A stretch of 64,000 bases of DNA from Flavobacterium sp. UGB4466 (GTDB lineage Bacteria; Bacteroidota; Bacteroidia; Flavobacteriales; Flavobacteriaceae), in NCBI RefSeq assembly GCF_903469665.1, contig NZ_CAGKLC010000010.1, forward strand, positions 1-64,000. Direction: 5' to 3'. Both the position numbers and the translations under genes were made by a program. Positions 43,688-52,222 of the stretch are shown one piece after another. The first letter of the stretch is position 1. Each line of letters begins with the position of its first letter. The notes under the pieces were generated by a model. The model was not told the origin of the DNA and did no database searches. It saw only the letters and a list, made by a program, of their open reading frames with translations.

Positions 43688-44749
43688 ATGAAAAAAAGAA
43701 AAATACTTTTTCTTGGAGAATCTTATCGTGCTGACGCCATTACGTGGATGAAAGGCCTTGAAGAATTTGGCGATTTTGAAATTTGCAGCTGGGAACTTCA
43801 AACACCCAACCATTCCAAACTCAGCCGATTCAAACGTATTTTAGAATATCTTTTCTCCCCTCTTTCGATTCGAAAAAAAATCAAACAGGAAAAACCGGAC
43901 ATGATTATTGCCGAAAGAACCACCAGTTATGGTTTTTTGGCAGCAATTTCAGGAATGCATCCTATTGCAATTGCACAACAAGGCCGAACCGATCTGTGGC
44001 CGGAAGGTTCACTCCTGCTCCCCTTTAAAAAATTCATTCAGAAACACGCCTTCAAAAAAGCAGATTTAATACACGCCTGGGGACCTGTTATGACCATTTC
44101 GATGAAAGCAATTGGTGTAGACATGAGCAAAGTTTTAGTGCTCCCAAAAGGAATTGATTTATCACTTTTCACACCATCAATCAATAATTCGATAAAAATC
44201 GAAGCGATTGTTACCCGTTCGCTACAGCCGGAATACCGTCATGATTCCATTTTAAAAGCCTTTGGTATTTTACACCAAAAAGGAATTGACTTTTCATTAA
44301 CCATTGTAGGTAACGGAACCCGACTGCAATCTTTGAAAGACTTAACCGCAGCATTACAAATTGAAAACAAGGTATTTTTCACCGGAAGAATTCCAAACAC
44401 TGAACTTCCTAAACTATTACAGCAATCCAATACCTACATCAGCATGCCTATTACCGAAGGGGTATCGGCATCCTTATTTGAAGCCATGGCCTGCAACTGT
44501 TATCCAATAGTTTCAGACATTCCCGGAAACCAAAGCTGGATCAGACACCGCAAAAACGGGCAATTGATTGAAATTGACAATATCGAAATGCTTGCTGAAG
44601 AACTAATCTGGTCTTTTGAAAATTCGGAATTACGAAATCAGGCTATTCTTCAAAACCAAAAATTTGTCGAGGAAAATGCAAATTACAGCACCAACATGAA
44701 AATTATTTCTGACCGCTATCATGAGTTGCTGAATCTTCATAAAAATTAA
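43688..44749 (+). CDS. Glycosyltransferase (GT4-like)
   Basis: The 353-residue protein has a GT-B-type layout: N-terminal acceptor half (KILFLGESYRADAITWMKGLE), then a nucleotide-sugar binding half with LSLFTPS, FTGRIPNTELPKLLQQSN and the ITEGVSASLFEAMACNCYPIVSDIPGN donor motif (the E-x7-E-like region). It transfers sugar from an activated donor to an unknown acceptor; cytoplasmic. It stands alone, flanked by palindromic repeats, not in an obvious polysaccharide cluster. Confidence 0.85.
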   Translation: MKKRKILFLGESYRADAITWMKGLEEFGDFEICSWELQTPNHSKLSRFKRILEYLFSPLSIRKKIKQEKPDMIIAERTTSYGFLAAISGMHPIAIAQQGRTDLWPEGSLLLPFKKFIQKHAFKKADLIHAWGPVMTISMKAIGVDMSKVLVLPKGIDLSLFTPSINNSIKIEAIVTRSLQPEYRHDSILKAFGILHQKGIDFSLTIVGNGTRLQSLKDLTAALQIENKVFFTGRIPNTELPKLLQQSNTYISMPITEGVSASLFEAMACNCYPIVSDIPGNQSWIRHRKNGQLIEIDNIEMLAEELIWSFENSELRNQAILQNQKFVEENANYSTNMKIISDRYHELLNLHKN

Positions 44750-44803
44750 CCGAAAAGTTCGCAAAGTCAAGATCAACATAAAGCTTTACGAACTTTGCGG
44801 TTT
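44750..44803. repeat. GCAAAGTTCGC-family palindrome
   Basis: AACCGAAAAGTTCGCAAAG faces TTTACGAACTTTGCGGTT, an imperfect hairpin of the same family as at 11744 and 33540. It lies between two convergent genes. Confidence 0.7.
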
Positions 44804-44852
44804 ATAAAATCACATCCATAAAAAATCTCATGAACTTTATGACCAAAAAAAT

Positions 44853-45563
44853 CTACTTCGGATAAGCCAAAGAAACCTTCTTTTTAAAATCATCATAAAT
44901 CACAAAGTGGAAATTGCTGTTTTCCTGCATCAGAATAACATCACCATAATTTTCTTTTTTTGAAAAGACAACTTTGCAATGAGAAAAATCAATCCGCTTT
45001 TCTAAATCAATACAATCTTTTACGATTTCTTCCGGATTATTTCCTTTTGTATTATTCCAAACAAAATCATACAATCGCCAATTAAAAGAATCCATCAGTT
45101 TAGTATACAAAATTTTATTTTTATCATCTTCCAAAACTCCATTACTTGCAATTAATCGAACTGATCCTGAATCTTTATAAATATAAAAAATCCCTAAATC
45201 CCTACTCAAATCTGATTCTAAATTATGAACTTTATTATAACTCCTTGAGGAAGTTTTTCGTAGAATAAAGCGAATATGAGTATCGTCAATTACTATAAAA
45301 TTACCAAAAGCACTCAAGAAGGTATCATTCCCGCATTGAGGCAAATTTCTACTTACGAATGTTCCATCCAAATTCAATGTCAATAAATGCCCTGAACGAT
45401 TATTCTCCTCTTGTTTAACCATAGAATATTCTTTAATATCAGAAATTCCGATAATATTATCAATTCTCCAATCTCCAAACATATTACTTTGAGCATTAGA
45501 AACGATTGAGAAAAATACAACTAAAAAAACTGCAGTTTTATTCTTAGAAATGGACTGGAACAT
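44853..45563 (-). CDS. Secreted protein of unknown function
   Basis: I do not recognise a family. The ATG at 45563 gives a 236-residue protein with a signal peptide ending VSNAQ. The mature part is beta-rich, with lipocalin-like phrases such as FGDWRIDNIIG near the start and LLTLNLDGTFVSRNLPQCG, then a C-terminal segment NFHFVIYDDFKKKVSLAYPK. Two or three Cys residues could form disulfides. A stress or envelope role is possible but not shown. It faces a glycosyltransferase gene across a palindromic repeat and is divergent from the aminotransferase gene. Confidence 0.7.
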   Translation of the reverse strand: MFQSISKNKTAVFLVVFFSIVSNAQSNMFGDWRIDNIIGISDIKEYSMVKQEENNRSGHLLTLNLDGTFVSRNLPQCGNDTFLSAFGNFIVIDDTHIRFILRKTSSRSYNKVHNLESDLSRDLGIFYIYKDSGSVRLIASNGVLEDDKNKILYTKLMDSFNWRLYDFVWNNTKGNNPEEIVKDCIDLEKRIDFSHCKVVFSKKENYGDVILMQENSNFHFVIYDDFKKKVSLAYPK

Positions 45564-45685
45564 CAAGATACCTTTTTAATTCATTCAAACTTACAAAAGA
45601 AAATCTAGAAAATAACTCGTAACTTTTCTCCCCTCTAAACGACCTACTCATTTCATTGAATTGTTTAATTTAATCTGATAAAAAA

Positions 45686-46786
45686 ATGAACAACAGAAGA
45701 ATTTGGTTAAAACAAATTGGCCTGGGAACTATTGGACTGGGGCTTTACCCTTTTGAAACCTTTGCCAACGGCACTACAGAGTCTATACTACCCTATACAG
45801 ATAATTCACCCATATTACTCCGTTCCAACGAAAACCCATATGGCCCGTCACCAAAGGCACGGGAAGCAATGGCCAAAAGTATCAACATCAGCAATCGATA
45901 CGGCTGGAATCTTTCACCGGAACTCATTACGCTGCTGGCAAAAAAAAATACGGTTTCAGAAAACAACATTCTTCTGGGTGCCGGTTCCACTGAAATTTTA
46001 GATTTAATACTTCAATATACCGCATTACAAAAAGGCAATTTTATAATCGCCGAAACGACCTTTGACTACTGGACAGCTCCTGCTGAAAAATTAGGCATAA
46101 AAAAAATCACCGTTCCCTTAACCAAAGACAAAAAACACGATTTAGCTGCCATGCTAAAAGCCATTGATGCCGACACCAAAATGGTTTACATCTGCAACCC
46201 AAACAATCCCACGGGAACGCTATGCCAAAGAGAAGATCTGATTTCTTTCATCAAAGAAGCAACTCAAAAAACACTTGTTTTTGTTGATGAAGCGTACATC
46301 GATTTTACAGACGAACAATCGTTAAGCGATTTAGTGGTCACCCATAAAAATCTGATTATTACCAAAACTTTCTCTAAAATGTATGGTCTGGCAGGCGCCC
46401 GTATTGGCTATGCTCTCGCACATTCTGCCATGATTGAAGAATTGAGTATTTTAAAATCGTCTCCCAACTTATCCCTCAGTGTTGTCTCTATTGCCGCAGC
46501 GATTGCCTCCTTAAACGATGAAAGCTTTATTCGTCAGGTTCGCACCTCCAATGAAGAAGTAAAAAAATACACCACAACACAACTGAATCTTCTTCATTTA
46601 ACCTGCATCCCTTCGCATTCGAATTTTATTTACTTCTCCTTAGAAAATTACAAAAAAGACTATTTCCAACAACTAAAAGACCACAACATATCAGGAACAA
46701 GAATTTACGAAGAAAACGGCAAATGGACCCGAATTACTATCGGTACCATGAAAGAAATGCAACGATTTATTCAAGCCCTAAAATAA
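45686..46786 (+). CDS. PLP-dependent aminotransferase (histidinol-phosphate type) with a Tat-like signal
   Basis: The 366-residue protein starts with NNRRIWLKQIGLGTIGLGLYPFETFA, a twin-arginine-type signal. A class I/II aminotransferase follows: RSNENPYGPSPKA, the AGSTEILDLIL cofactor loop, CNPNNPTG, DEAYIDF (Asp that contacts the pyridine N) and KTFSKMYGLAGARIGY (Schiff-base Lys). It resembles HisC. The signal suggests the folded enzyme with bound PLP is exported to the periplasm, so it is probably not the histidine biosynthetic enzyme. Reaction and substrate are unknown. Confidence 0.85.
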   Translation: MNNRRIWLKQIGLGTIGLGLYPFETFANGTTESILPYTDNSPILLRSNENPYGPSPKAREAMAKSINISNRYGWNLSPELITLLAKKNTVSENNILLGAGSTEILDLILQYTALQKGNFIIAETTFDYWTAPAEKLGIKKITVPLTKDKKHDLAAMLKAIDADTKMVYICNPNNPTGTLCQREDLISFIKEATQKTLVFVDEAYIDFTDEQSLSDLVVTHKNLIITKTFSKMYGLAGARIGYALAHSAMIEELSILKSSPNLSLSVVSIAAAIASLNDESFIRQVRTSNEEVKKYTTTQLNLLHLTCIPSHSNFIYFSLENYKKDYFQQLKDHNISGTRIYEENGKWTRITIGTMKEMQRFIQALK

Positions 46787-46871
46787 GATCAGAGAAAAGA
46801 TCCCAGCTGTTTTGTATCCTAATTAATAATGGTTATTTTTTAGAAATCCAATTCAAATAAATTATAATCCT

Positions 46872-46879
46872 TACTTTTG
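46872..46879 (+). promoter_or_regulatory. -7 box of the murB promoter
   Basis: TACTTTTG fits TANNTTTG and lies 36 nt before the murB ATG. The -33 element is not obvious. Confidence 0.5.
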
Positions 46880-46915
46880 GAGTCAGAATTAATTCTTCAA
46901 AAAAGCCTTTTATTT

Positions 46916-47929
46916 ATGGAAATCCAATCCAATTTTTCTTTAAAAAACTACAATACTTTTGGCATCGAAGCCAAAGCCAGACAATTTGTTGCCGTACATA
47001 CGGTTGCTGAACTGAAAACTATTTTAGAAGAAAACAAAGACGAACAAAAATTTATTTTAGGCGGAGGAAGCAATATGCTTTTAACCAAAGACATCGACGC
47101 TTTGGTCGTTCATATTGATTTAAAAGGAAAAGCGATCCTCAAAGAAGACGATGATTTTGTCTGGGTTGAAAGTCAGGCCGGAGAAACCTGGCACGACTTT
47201 GTTCTTTGGACGATCGACAATAATTTCGGAGGTTTAGAAAACATGTCACTTATTCCCGGAAATGTGGGAACCACACCGGTTCAGAATATCGGTGCTTACG
47301 GAACAGAGATCAAGGACACTTTTGCTTCGTGCGAAGCGATCAATATTGCCACTCAGGAAATGAAAACATTCACTAATGCCGACTGTAAATTTGGCTACAG
47401 AGAAAGTGTCTTCAAAAACGAGGTAAAAGACCAATACATCATTACCTCAGTCATTTATAAACTAACGAAACGAAATCATAAAATCAACATCTCATACGGA
47501 GATATTACCGCTGAACTGGCTAAAAATAACATCACTGTTCCAACCTTAAAAGACGTGAGCAATGCTGTAATTGCCATTAGACAAAGTAAATTACCCGATC
47601 CGAAAGAATTAGGAAACAGCGGAAGCTTCTTTAAAAATCCGATTTTACTAAAATCCGATTTTGAAAAAATACACCAGAAGTTTCCTGAAATGAAATATTA
47701 CGAAGTTTCAGAAACCGAAGTAAAAGTTCCGGCCGGCTGGCTGATTGAACAAGTCGGTTTTAAAGGAAAACGTTTCGGTGATGCCGGAATTCACAAAAAT
47801 CAGGCCTTGGTTTTAGTCAATTATGGCAATGCCACAGGACAGGAAATCCTGGCCGTTTCCAAAGATGTTCAAAAAACTGTTTTTGATACTTTTGGAATTC
47901 AGATTGAAGCAGAAGTAAATGTAATTTAG
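46916..47929 (+). CDS. murB: UDP-N-acetylenolpyruvoylglucosamine reductase
   Basis: MurB reduces the enolpyruvyl group of UDP-GlcNAc-enolpyruvate with NADPH and FAD, giving UDP-MurNAc for peptidoglycan. The ATG at 46916 (MEIQSNFSLKNYNTFGIEA) is chosen over the TTG at 46877, giving 337 residues. Motifs are LGGGSNMLL, SLIPGNVGTTPVQNIGAYG (FAD binding), GYRESVFK and the active-site serine region LGNSGSFFKNP. The C-terminal half is the E. coli-type (type I) form with the AGWLIEQVGFKG segment. Confidence 0.95.
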   Translation: MEIQSNFSLKNYNTFGIEAKARQFVAVHTVAELKTILEENKDEQKFILGGGSNMLLTKDIDALVVHIDLKGKAILKEDDDFVWVESQAGETWHDFVLWTIDNNFGGLENMSLIPGNVGTTPVQNIGAYGTEIKDTFASCEAINIATQEMKTFTNADCKFGYRESVFKNEVKDQYIITSVIYKLTKRNHKINISYGDITAELAKNNITVPTLKDVSNAVIAIRQSKLPDPKELGNSGSFFKNPILLKSDFEKIHQKFPEMKYYEVSETEVKVPAGWLIEQVGFKGKRFGDAGIHKNQALVLVNYGNATGQEILAVSKDVQKTVFDTFGIQIEAEVNVI

Positions 47930-48287
47930 ATCTTTAGACAACTTAGATTGTTAGATTATTGGATCATTAGATTATCGGATCGTTGGATTTTTAACCAATT
48001 GAAAAATTAATAAACTGCAACCCTCTCAACCTTTGTTTCTTTGAATCTTTGAACCTTTGTTCCTTTGAGTCTTAGAACCTTAGTATCTTAGCACCTTTAC
48101 TTAGATTGCTGGATTAATTGGATTATTGAACTTTTAACGGATTGAAAAATTAGATCTTTAGATGGTTGGATGGTTAGACTTCTTAGAATCTCAGTATCTT
48201 TGGCGAACCTCTGAACCTTTGCTTCTTTGTCCCTTTGTCCCTTTGTCCCTTTGAACCTTTGTCCCTTTGAACCTAAAAAAAGAAAAA
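47930..48287. repeat. Word-repeat intergenic region
   Basis: Runs of TTAGATTATTGGAT-type words (47937-47990 and 48105-48180) and CCTTTGTCCCTTTG-type words (48020-48100, 48215-48275). They are degenerate direct repeats of 8-10 bp. No gene is seen in the 358-bp gap between murB and the PaiB-like gene. Confidence 0.7.
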
Positions 48288-48902
48288 ATGTACACACCTG
48301 ACTTATACAAAAACGAAGATCCGGAATCGATCCGAGCTTTTCTAAGAGAAAACAGTTTTGGCATCCTGATCAATCAGACACACGGAAAATTATGCGCGAC
48401 ACATATTCCGATAGAACTTGAAGTAAATTCAGACGGAAAAGAAATTTTACAAGGCCATCTTTCCAAACTCAATCCGCAAGCAGAAGGTTTTGCCGAAAAT
48501 GATCAGGTATTGGCTGTTTTTACAGGTCCGCACAGTTACATTTCATCGTCCTGGTACGATCATGAAAATGTTCCCACATGGAATTATATAGCGGTACATG
48601 TTTATGGCCGAATCAAAATTGTCGACGAAGCCACTTCCATAGAACAGCTAAAAAAATTAGTCGACAAATACGAAGCGAATTCAGTGAATCCGGTTCGTGT
48701 TGAAAATTTATCTGCCAAAACCATGCGGGAAGCCAGAGGTATTTTTGGCTTCGAAATTGAAATTGACGAAATTCAGGCTACTAAAAAACTCTCCCAAAAC
48801 AGGGACGATCACAATTATAAAAACATAATTTCGGAGTTAGAAAAAACCGAAAACCCTCAGGCTATTGCTGTTGCAAAAGAAATGGCAAAATGCCGAAAGT
48901 AA
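48288..48902 (+). CDS. FMN-binding negative transcriptional regulator (PaiB-like)
   Basis: The ATG at 48288 (MYTPDLYKNEDPE) gives 204 residues and is preferred to the in-frame TTG at 48267. The protein matches the PaiB family: split-barrel flavin-binding fold with FGILINQTHGKLCATHIP, FTGPHSYISSSWY and VPTWNYIAVHVYG. PaiB has been linked to repression of degradative enzyme and sporulation genes in Bacillus, but most homologues are only flavin-binding proteins of unclear role. No paiA partner is next to it. Confidence 0.85.
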   Translation: MYTPDLYKNEDPESIRAFLRENSFGILINQTHGKLCATHIPIELEVNSDGKEILQGHLSKLNPQAEGFAENDQVLAVFTGPHSYISSSWYDHENVPTWNYIAVHVYGRIKIVDEATSIEQLKKLVDKYEANSVNPVRVENLSAKTMREARGIFGFEIEIDEIQATKKLSQNRDDHNYKNIISELEKTENPQAIAVAKEMAKCRK

Positions 48903-48916
48903 ATCCGTTTTCGGCA

Positions 48917-48946
48917 TTGAAAATTAGGATTTCATGAGTACATTTG
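48917..48946 (+). promoter_or_regulatory. Promoter of the GT2-sigma factor pair
   Basis: TTG (48917-48919), 19 nt, TACATTTG (48939-48946) exactly fit the TTG-N19-TANNTTTG Flavobacterium promoter. About 39 nt lie between it and the GT2 start. Confidence 0.7.
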
Positions 48947-48985
48947 CACTCGCAAGATTCAGAAATTAAAAGACATTAAAATCAG

Positions 48986-50092
48986 ATGCTTATAACTTTA
49001 TTTTACTTCTTTATTGCTATTGTTTTCATTCAGATTTTCTATTACTTAGGGATTTTTGGAAAGTTCGCTTTCGGCAAACCTCAGGAAATAACTCCAAAGA
49101 AAATTCCGGTATCTGTTATCGTCTGTGCAAAAAATGAAGAAGAAAATGTAAAAAAGTTCATCCCTCTTCTTGTGGAGCAAAACTACCCTGATTTTGAAAT
49201 TGTTTTAATTGATGATGCCTCAAGTGATGAAACTCTGGAGGTTTTTGAAGAATTCGAACAACAATACAGCAATATCCGTTTGGTAAAAGTGCAAAACAAT
49301 GAGGCTTTCTGGGGAAACAAAAAGTATGCATTAACTTTAGGAATCAAAGCTTCAAAAAAAGACTACTTACTTTTTACCGACGCTGATTGTTATCCAACCT
49401 CGACAGAATGGATCACTGCAATGACTTCAAGATTCACCATGAACAAAACAATTGTTTTAGGCTATGGCGGTTATGAAAAAGTGGAACGTTCTTTATTGAA
49501 CAAAATCATACGTTATGAAACCGTTTTAACGGCTGTTCAATATTTTTCATGGGCTAAACTGGGAATTCCTTACATGGGTGTCGGTCGAAACTTAGCCTAT
49601 AAAAAGGAGGAATTTTTTAATGTAAACGGCTTTATCGAGCACATCCAGATTCGTTCAGGTGATGATGATTTGTTTATCAATCAGGCTGCAACTAAAAGCA
49701 ACACGACCATTGCTTACACTCCTGAAAGTTTCACTTACTCTAAACCAAAGGAAACTTACAGAGAATGGTTTACTCAAAAAAGAAGACATGTTTCTACCGC
49801 AGAACATTACAAGTTTTTCGATAAAATGCAATTGGGGCTGTTTTTTACCTCACAATTATTTTTCTTTTTATCAGCAATTGTATTGCTAGCATTTCAGTTT
49901 CAATGGATCGCTGTATTGGCTATTTTAGCAACACGTTACACTGTAGCATGGATCGTTATAGGATTTTCTGCCGGCAAATTAAAAGAAAATGACCTGAAAG
50001 TTTGGTTTCCTGTTGTTGAAATCATTCTTATATTCACGCAAATTAATATCTTTATAACTAATATCTTTTCAAAACCGGTATATTGGAAATAA
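48986..50092 (+). CDS. Family 2 glycosyltransferase (membrane)
   Basis: The 368-residue protein has an N-terminal transmembrane helix and a GT-A catalytic domain. Motifs are VSVIVCAKNEEENVKKFIPLL, EIVLIDDASSDETLEV, LLFTDADCYP (the DxD) and the acceptor-side RSGDDDLFINQAA followed by QKRRHVSTAEHY (QxxRW-like). Two or three C-terminal helices follow. This processive-type layout suggests polysaccharide or glycolipid synthesis. The next gene, a sigma factor, starts 10 nt inside its 3' end, so the two are translationally coupled. Confidence 0.88.
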   Translation: MLITLFYFFIAIVFIQIFYYLGIFGKFAFGKPQEITPKKIPVSVIVCAKNEEENVKKFIPLLVEQNYPDFEIVLIDDASSDETLEVFEEFEQQYSNIRLVKVQNNEAFWGNKKYALTLGIKASKKDYLLFTDADCYPTSTEWITAMTSRFTMNKTIVLGYGGYEKVERSLLNKIIRYETVLTAVQYFSWAKLGIPYMGVGRNLAYKKEEFFNVNGFIEHIQIRSGDDDLFINQAATKSNTTIAYTPESFTYSKPKETYREWFTQKRRHVSTAEHYKFFDKMQLGLFFTSQLFFFLSAIVLLAFQFQWIAVLAILATRYTVAWIVIGFSAGKLKENDLKVWFPVVEIILIFTQINIFITNIFSKPVYWK

Positions 50093-50634
50093 ATTCTAAA
50101 ATAGAAAAAGCTAAAAAAGGCGATCAGATCGCCTTTACTTTTTTATTAGATTATTTCTGGAATGAAGTGTACAGCTTTATGCTGAAGCGTACCGAAAATG
50201 AAACCATCGCCGAAGATATTACCATCGAAACCTTCTCTAAAGCTTTCGACAAAATAGCCAGTTACAATTCTGAATTTCAATTCAACACCTGGCTAATTGC
50301 TATTGCAAAAAACGTTTATATTGATTTGTTACGTAAAAAGAAAACCAGTCTTTTTATAGAAATCACAGACAACGAAGACCAACAGGCCTACAATATTGCC
50401 GACCCTACTCCTTCTGCCGAAGATGCTTTAATTAAAGAACAAAATCTTTCGCGCCTGCTTCAATGCATCAAAGAATTAAAACCTCACTACCAGGAAGTCA
50501 TTCAGCTTCGTTATTTCCAGGAAATGACTTATCAGGAAATAGCGCTGAAAATCAACGAACCTTTGAGCAATGTCAAAGTAAAACTACTCCGTGCTAAAAA
50601 ATTATTAGCAGAAATCATCGAACGCAATAGATAA
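50083..50634 (+). CDS. ECF-type RNA polymerase sigma factor
   Basis: The 183-residue protein starts with a TTG at 50083; no ATG fits upstream without extending deep into the GT2 gene. Sigma region 2 (LLDYFWNEVYSFMLKRTENETIAEDITIETFSKAFDKI) and region 4 (HYQEVIQLRYFQEMTYQEIALKINEPLSNVKVKLLRAKKLL) are complete; region 3 is absent. It directs RNA polymerase to an unknown set of promoters. No anti-sigma factor gene is adjacent, and the overlap with a glycosyltransferase gene is unusual. Confidence 0.9.
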   Translation: MEINSKIEKAKKGDQIAFTFLLDYFWNEVYSFMLKRTENETIAEDITIETFSKAFDKIASYNSEFQFNTWLIAIAKNVYIDLLRKKKTSLFIEITDNEDQQAYNIADPTPSAEDALIKEQNLSRLLQCIKELKPHYQEVIQLRYFQEMTYQEIALKINEPLSNVKVKLLRAKKLLAEIIERNR

Positions 50635-50789
50635 TTCATTATCTTTAGGTAAAGAATAAAATATCCACGTATTTTTTCTTAAAACACCTATTTATTCACA
50701 TACTAAAACAACAACATCTCCGTTGTTAGCTAAAACCAAAACCGTACTGCCTATGATTTAACGTTACCTAACCTTAAAATCCAAAAATC

Positions 50790-51611
50790 ATGACTAAATC
50801 AAACATCTACGAAACCAATTGGACCGATCTTGTTTTCGAAAACAAGAACAAAGAGTACGGCGCTTATCAATTACGCCAGGAGAGTTCAAAAAACACAGTT
50901 ACAGCGCTATTTGCGGGATTGCTATTATTGGCCGGTTTGGGAAGCGCGTCGGTGTTGATTAATAAGTTTGGGGCACATGGTCCTGTAGAAACAGAACCGA
51001 CTGTTTTTTCGGTTCCAATAAGACCTACAGACATACCAATTCCGGTACAACCACAATCACCTGCTCCACCTGTAGCGCCTCAGCAAACGGCAGCTGCGTC
51101 ACCCGTTACCAGTACACAATTGGTAAATCCGGTTGTAACAGCCGCAACTCAGGCAACACCCGATGTTATTGCAACAAATGCAGACAATCATCCTGTTGTT
51201 GACCATGCAAATACCGGAACAGGAAATGCCGTAAATGCATTACCCGCAAGTGGCGGTGGCGTAGAAACTACAGCTTTAACCGGAGAAAGTAAAGATCCTG
51301 TTAATGTAGCCATCTTAGACAAACTACCAGAATTTCCGGGAGGAATGGCTAAGTTTTATACTTATGTTGGAAACAATTTCAACAGACCGGAACTGGATGC
51401 GGAAAGAACCTTAAGAGTGTATGTATCGTTTGTAATTGAGAAAGACGGTTCCATTACAGACATTATGGTAAAAAACGATCCGGGATACGGAATCGGAAAA
51501 GAGGCTATCAGGGTATTGAAATCCTTAAAAACAAAATGGAGCCCGGGTATTTTAAACGGAAATCCCGTTCGAACTGCCTATAACCTTCCCATCACAATAA
51601 AAACAGAATAA
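50790..51611 (+). CDS. tonB: Energy transducer TonB
   Basis: The 273-residue protein has an N-terminal cytoplasmic motif (WTDLVFENKNKEYGAYQLRQES), a transmembrane helix (about residues 35-52), a Pro/Ala/Gln-rich periplasmic span (about 68-150) and a C-terminal TonB domain (EFPGGMAKFYTYVGNNF, VSFVIEKDGSI, KTKWSPGILNGNPVRTAYNLPI). It transmits proton-motive energy to outer-membrane receptors such as the SusC at 20502. No exbB/exbD are adjacent. A strong terminator follows. Confidence 0.92.
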   Translation: MTKSNIYETNWTDLVFENKNKEYGAYQLRQESSKNTVTALFAGLLLLAGLGSASVLINKFGAHGPVETEPTVFSVPIRPTDIPIPVQPQSPAPPVAPQQTAAASPVTSTQLVNPVVTAATQATPDVIATNADNHPVVDHANTGTGNAVNALPASGGGVETTALTGESKDPVNVAILDKLPEFPGGMAKFYTYVGNNFNRPELDAERTLRVYVSFVIEKDGSITDIMVKNDPGYGIGKEAIRVLKSLKTKWSPGILNGNPVRTAYNLPITIKTE

Positions 51612-51626
51612 CAATAAAAAACGAAA

Positions 51627-51656
51627 AAGCAGAATTTAGGTTCTGCTTTTTTTATT
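51627..51656 (+). terminator. Terminator after tonB
   Basis: AAAGCAGAA, loop, TTCTGCTTT then a T-run. Confidence 0.88.
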
Positions 51657-51776
51657 TCATTAAGTATTATGCCCATCTTAATTAAATCCCGAAGCAGTAA
51701 AAAAAATTAACAAAATAAATTACTTTTACAGCTCCATAAGAGGAAAATCAAATCTATTAAAATTAAAAACTAAAAA

Positions 51777-52157
51777 ATGGGAATATTTTCAGCTATTCTA
51801 GGCAACGCCGGCTCTGTTAGTCAGGAAGAGTTATTAAAAAAATACGGACAGCTTTTGACGGACAGAGAAGAAATCGAAATGGGTTTTAAACTACTTCGCG
51901 ATACTTTTATCTTCACGAACAAAAGATTAATCCTGGTTGATGTACAAGGATTAACAGGAAGCAAAACAGAATACAAATCTATTGCTTACAAAAGTATTAC
52001 ACGTTTCAGTGTAGAAACAGCAGGAACTTTTGATTTGGATGCCGAACTAAAAATCTGGGTGGCAAGCGAATTACAACCAAGCATTGTAAAACAATTTAAC
52101 AAATCGGTAAATGTATACGATGTACAAAAAGTACTGGCATTTCACGTTTTAGGTTAA
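51777..52157 (+). CDS. PH-domain-containing protein
   Basis: The 126-residue protein matches the bacterial PH-like domain family (the helicase-associated YqhL type): EEIEMGFKLLRDTFIFTNKRLILVDVQGLTGSKTEYKSIAYKSI. The fold is beta-rich. Function is unknown; some relatives are stress-related. It stands alone, ending at a palindrome shared with the convergent M48 gene. Confidence 0.85.
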   Translation: MGIFSAILGNAGSVSQEELLKKYGQLLTDREEIEMGFKLLRDTFIFTNKRLILVDVQGLTGSKTEYKSIAYKSITRFSVETAGTFDLDAELKIWVASELQPSIVKQFNKSVNVYDVQKVLAFHVLG

Positions 52158-52173
52158 GCATTATACAACCAAA

Positions 52174-52200
52174 CCCGACAGGTTTTAAAAACCTGTCGGA
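52174..52200. terminator. Bidirectional terminator between PH-domain and M48 genes
   Basis: CCGACAGGTTTT and AAAACCTGTCGG form a hairpin of about 11 bp with A/T runs outside. Confidence 0.75.
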
Positions 52201-52222
52201 TTTGATAATAGATAAAATAAAA

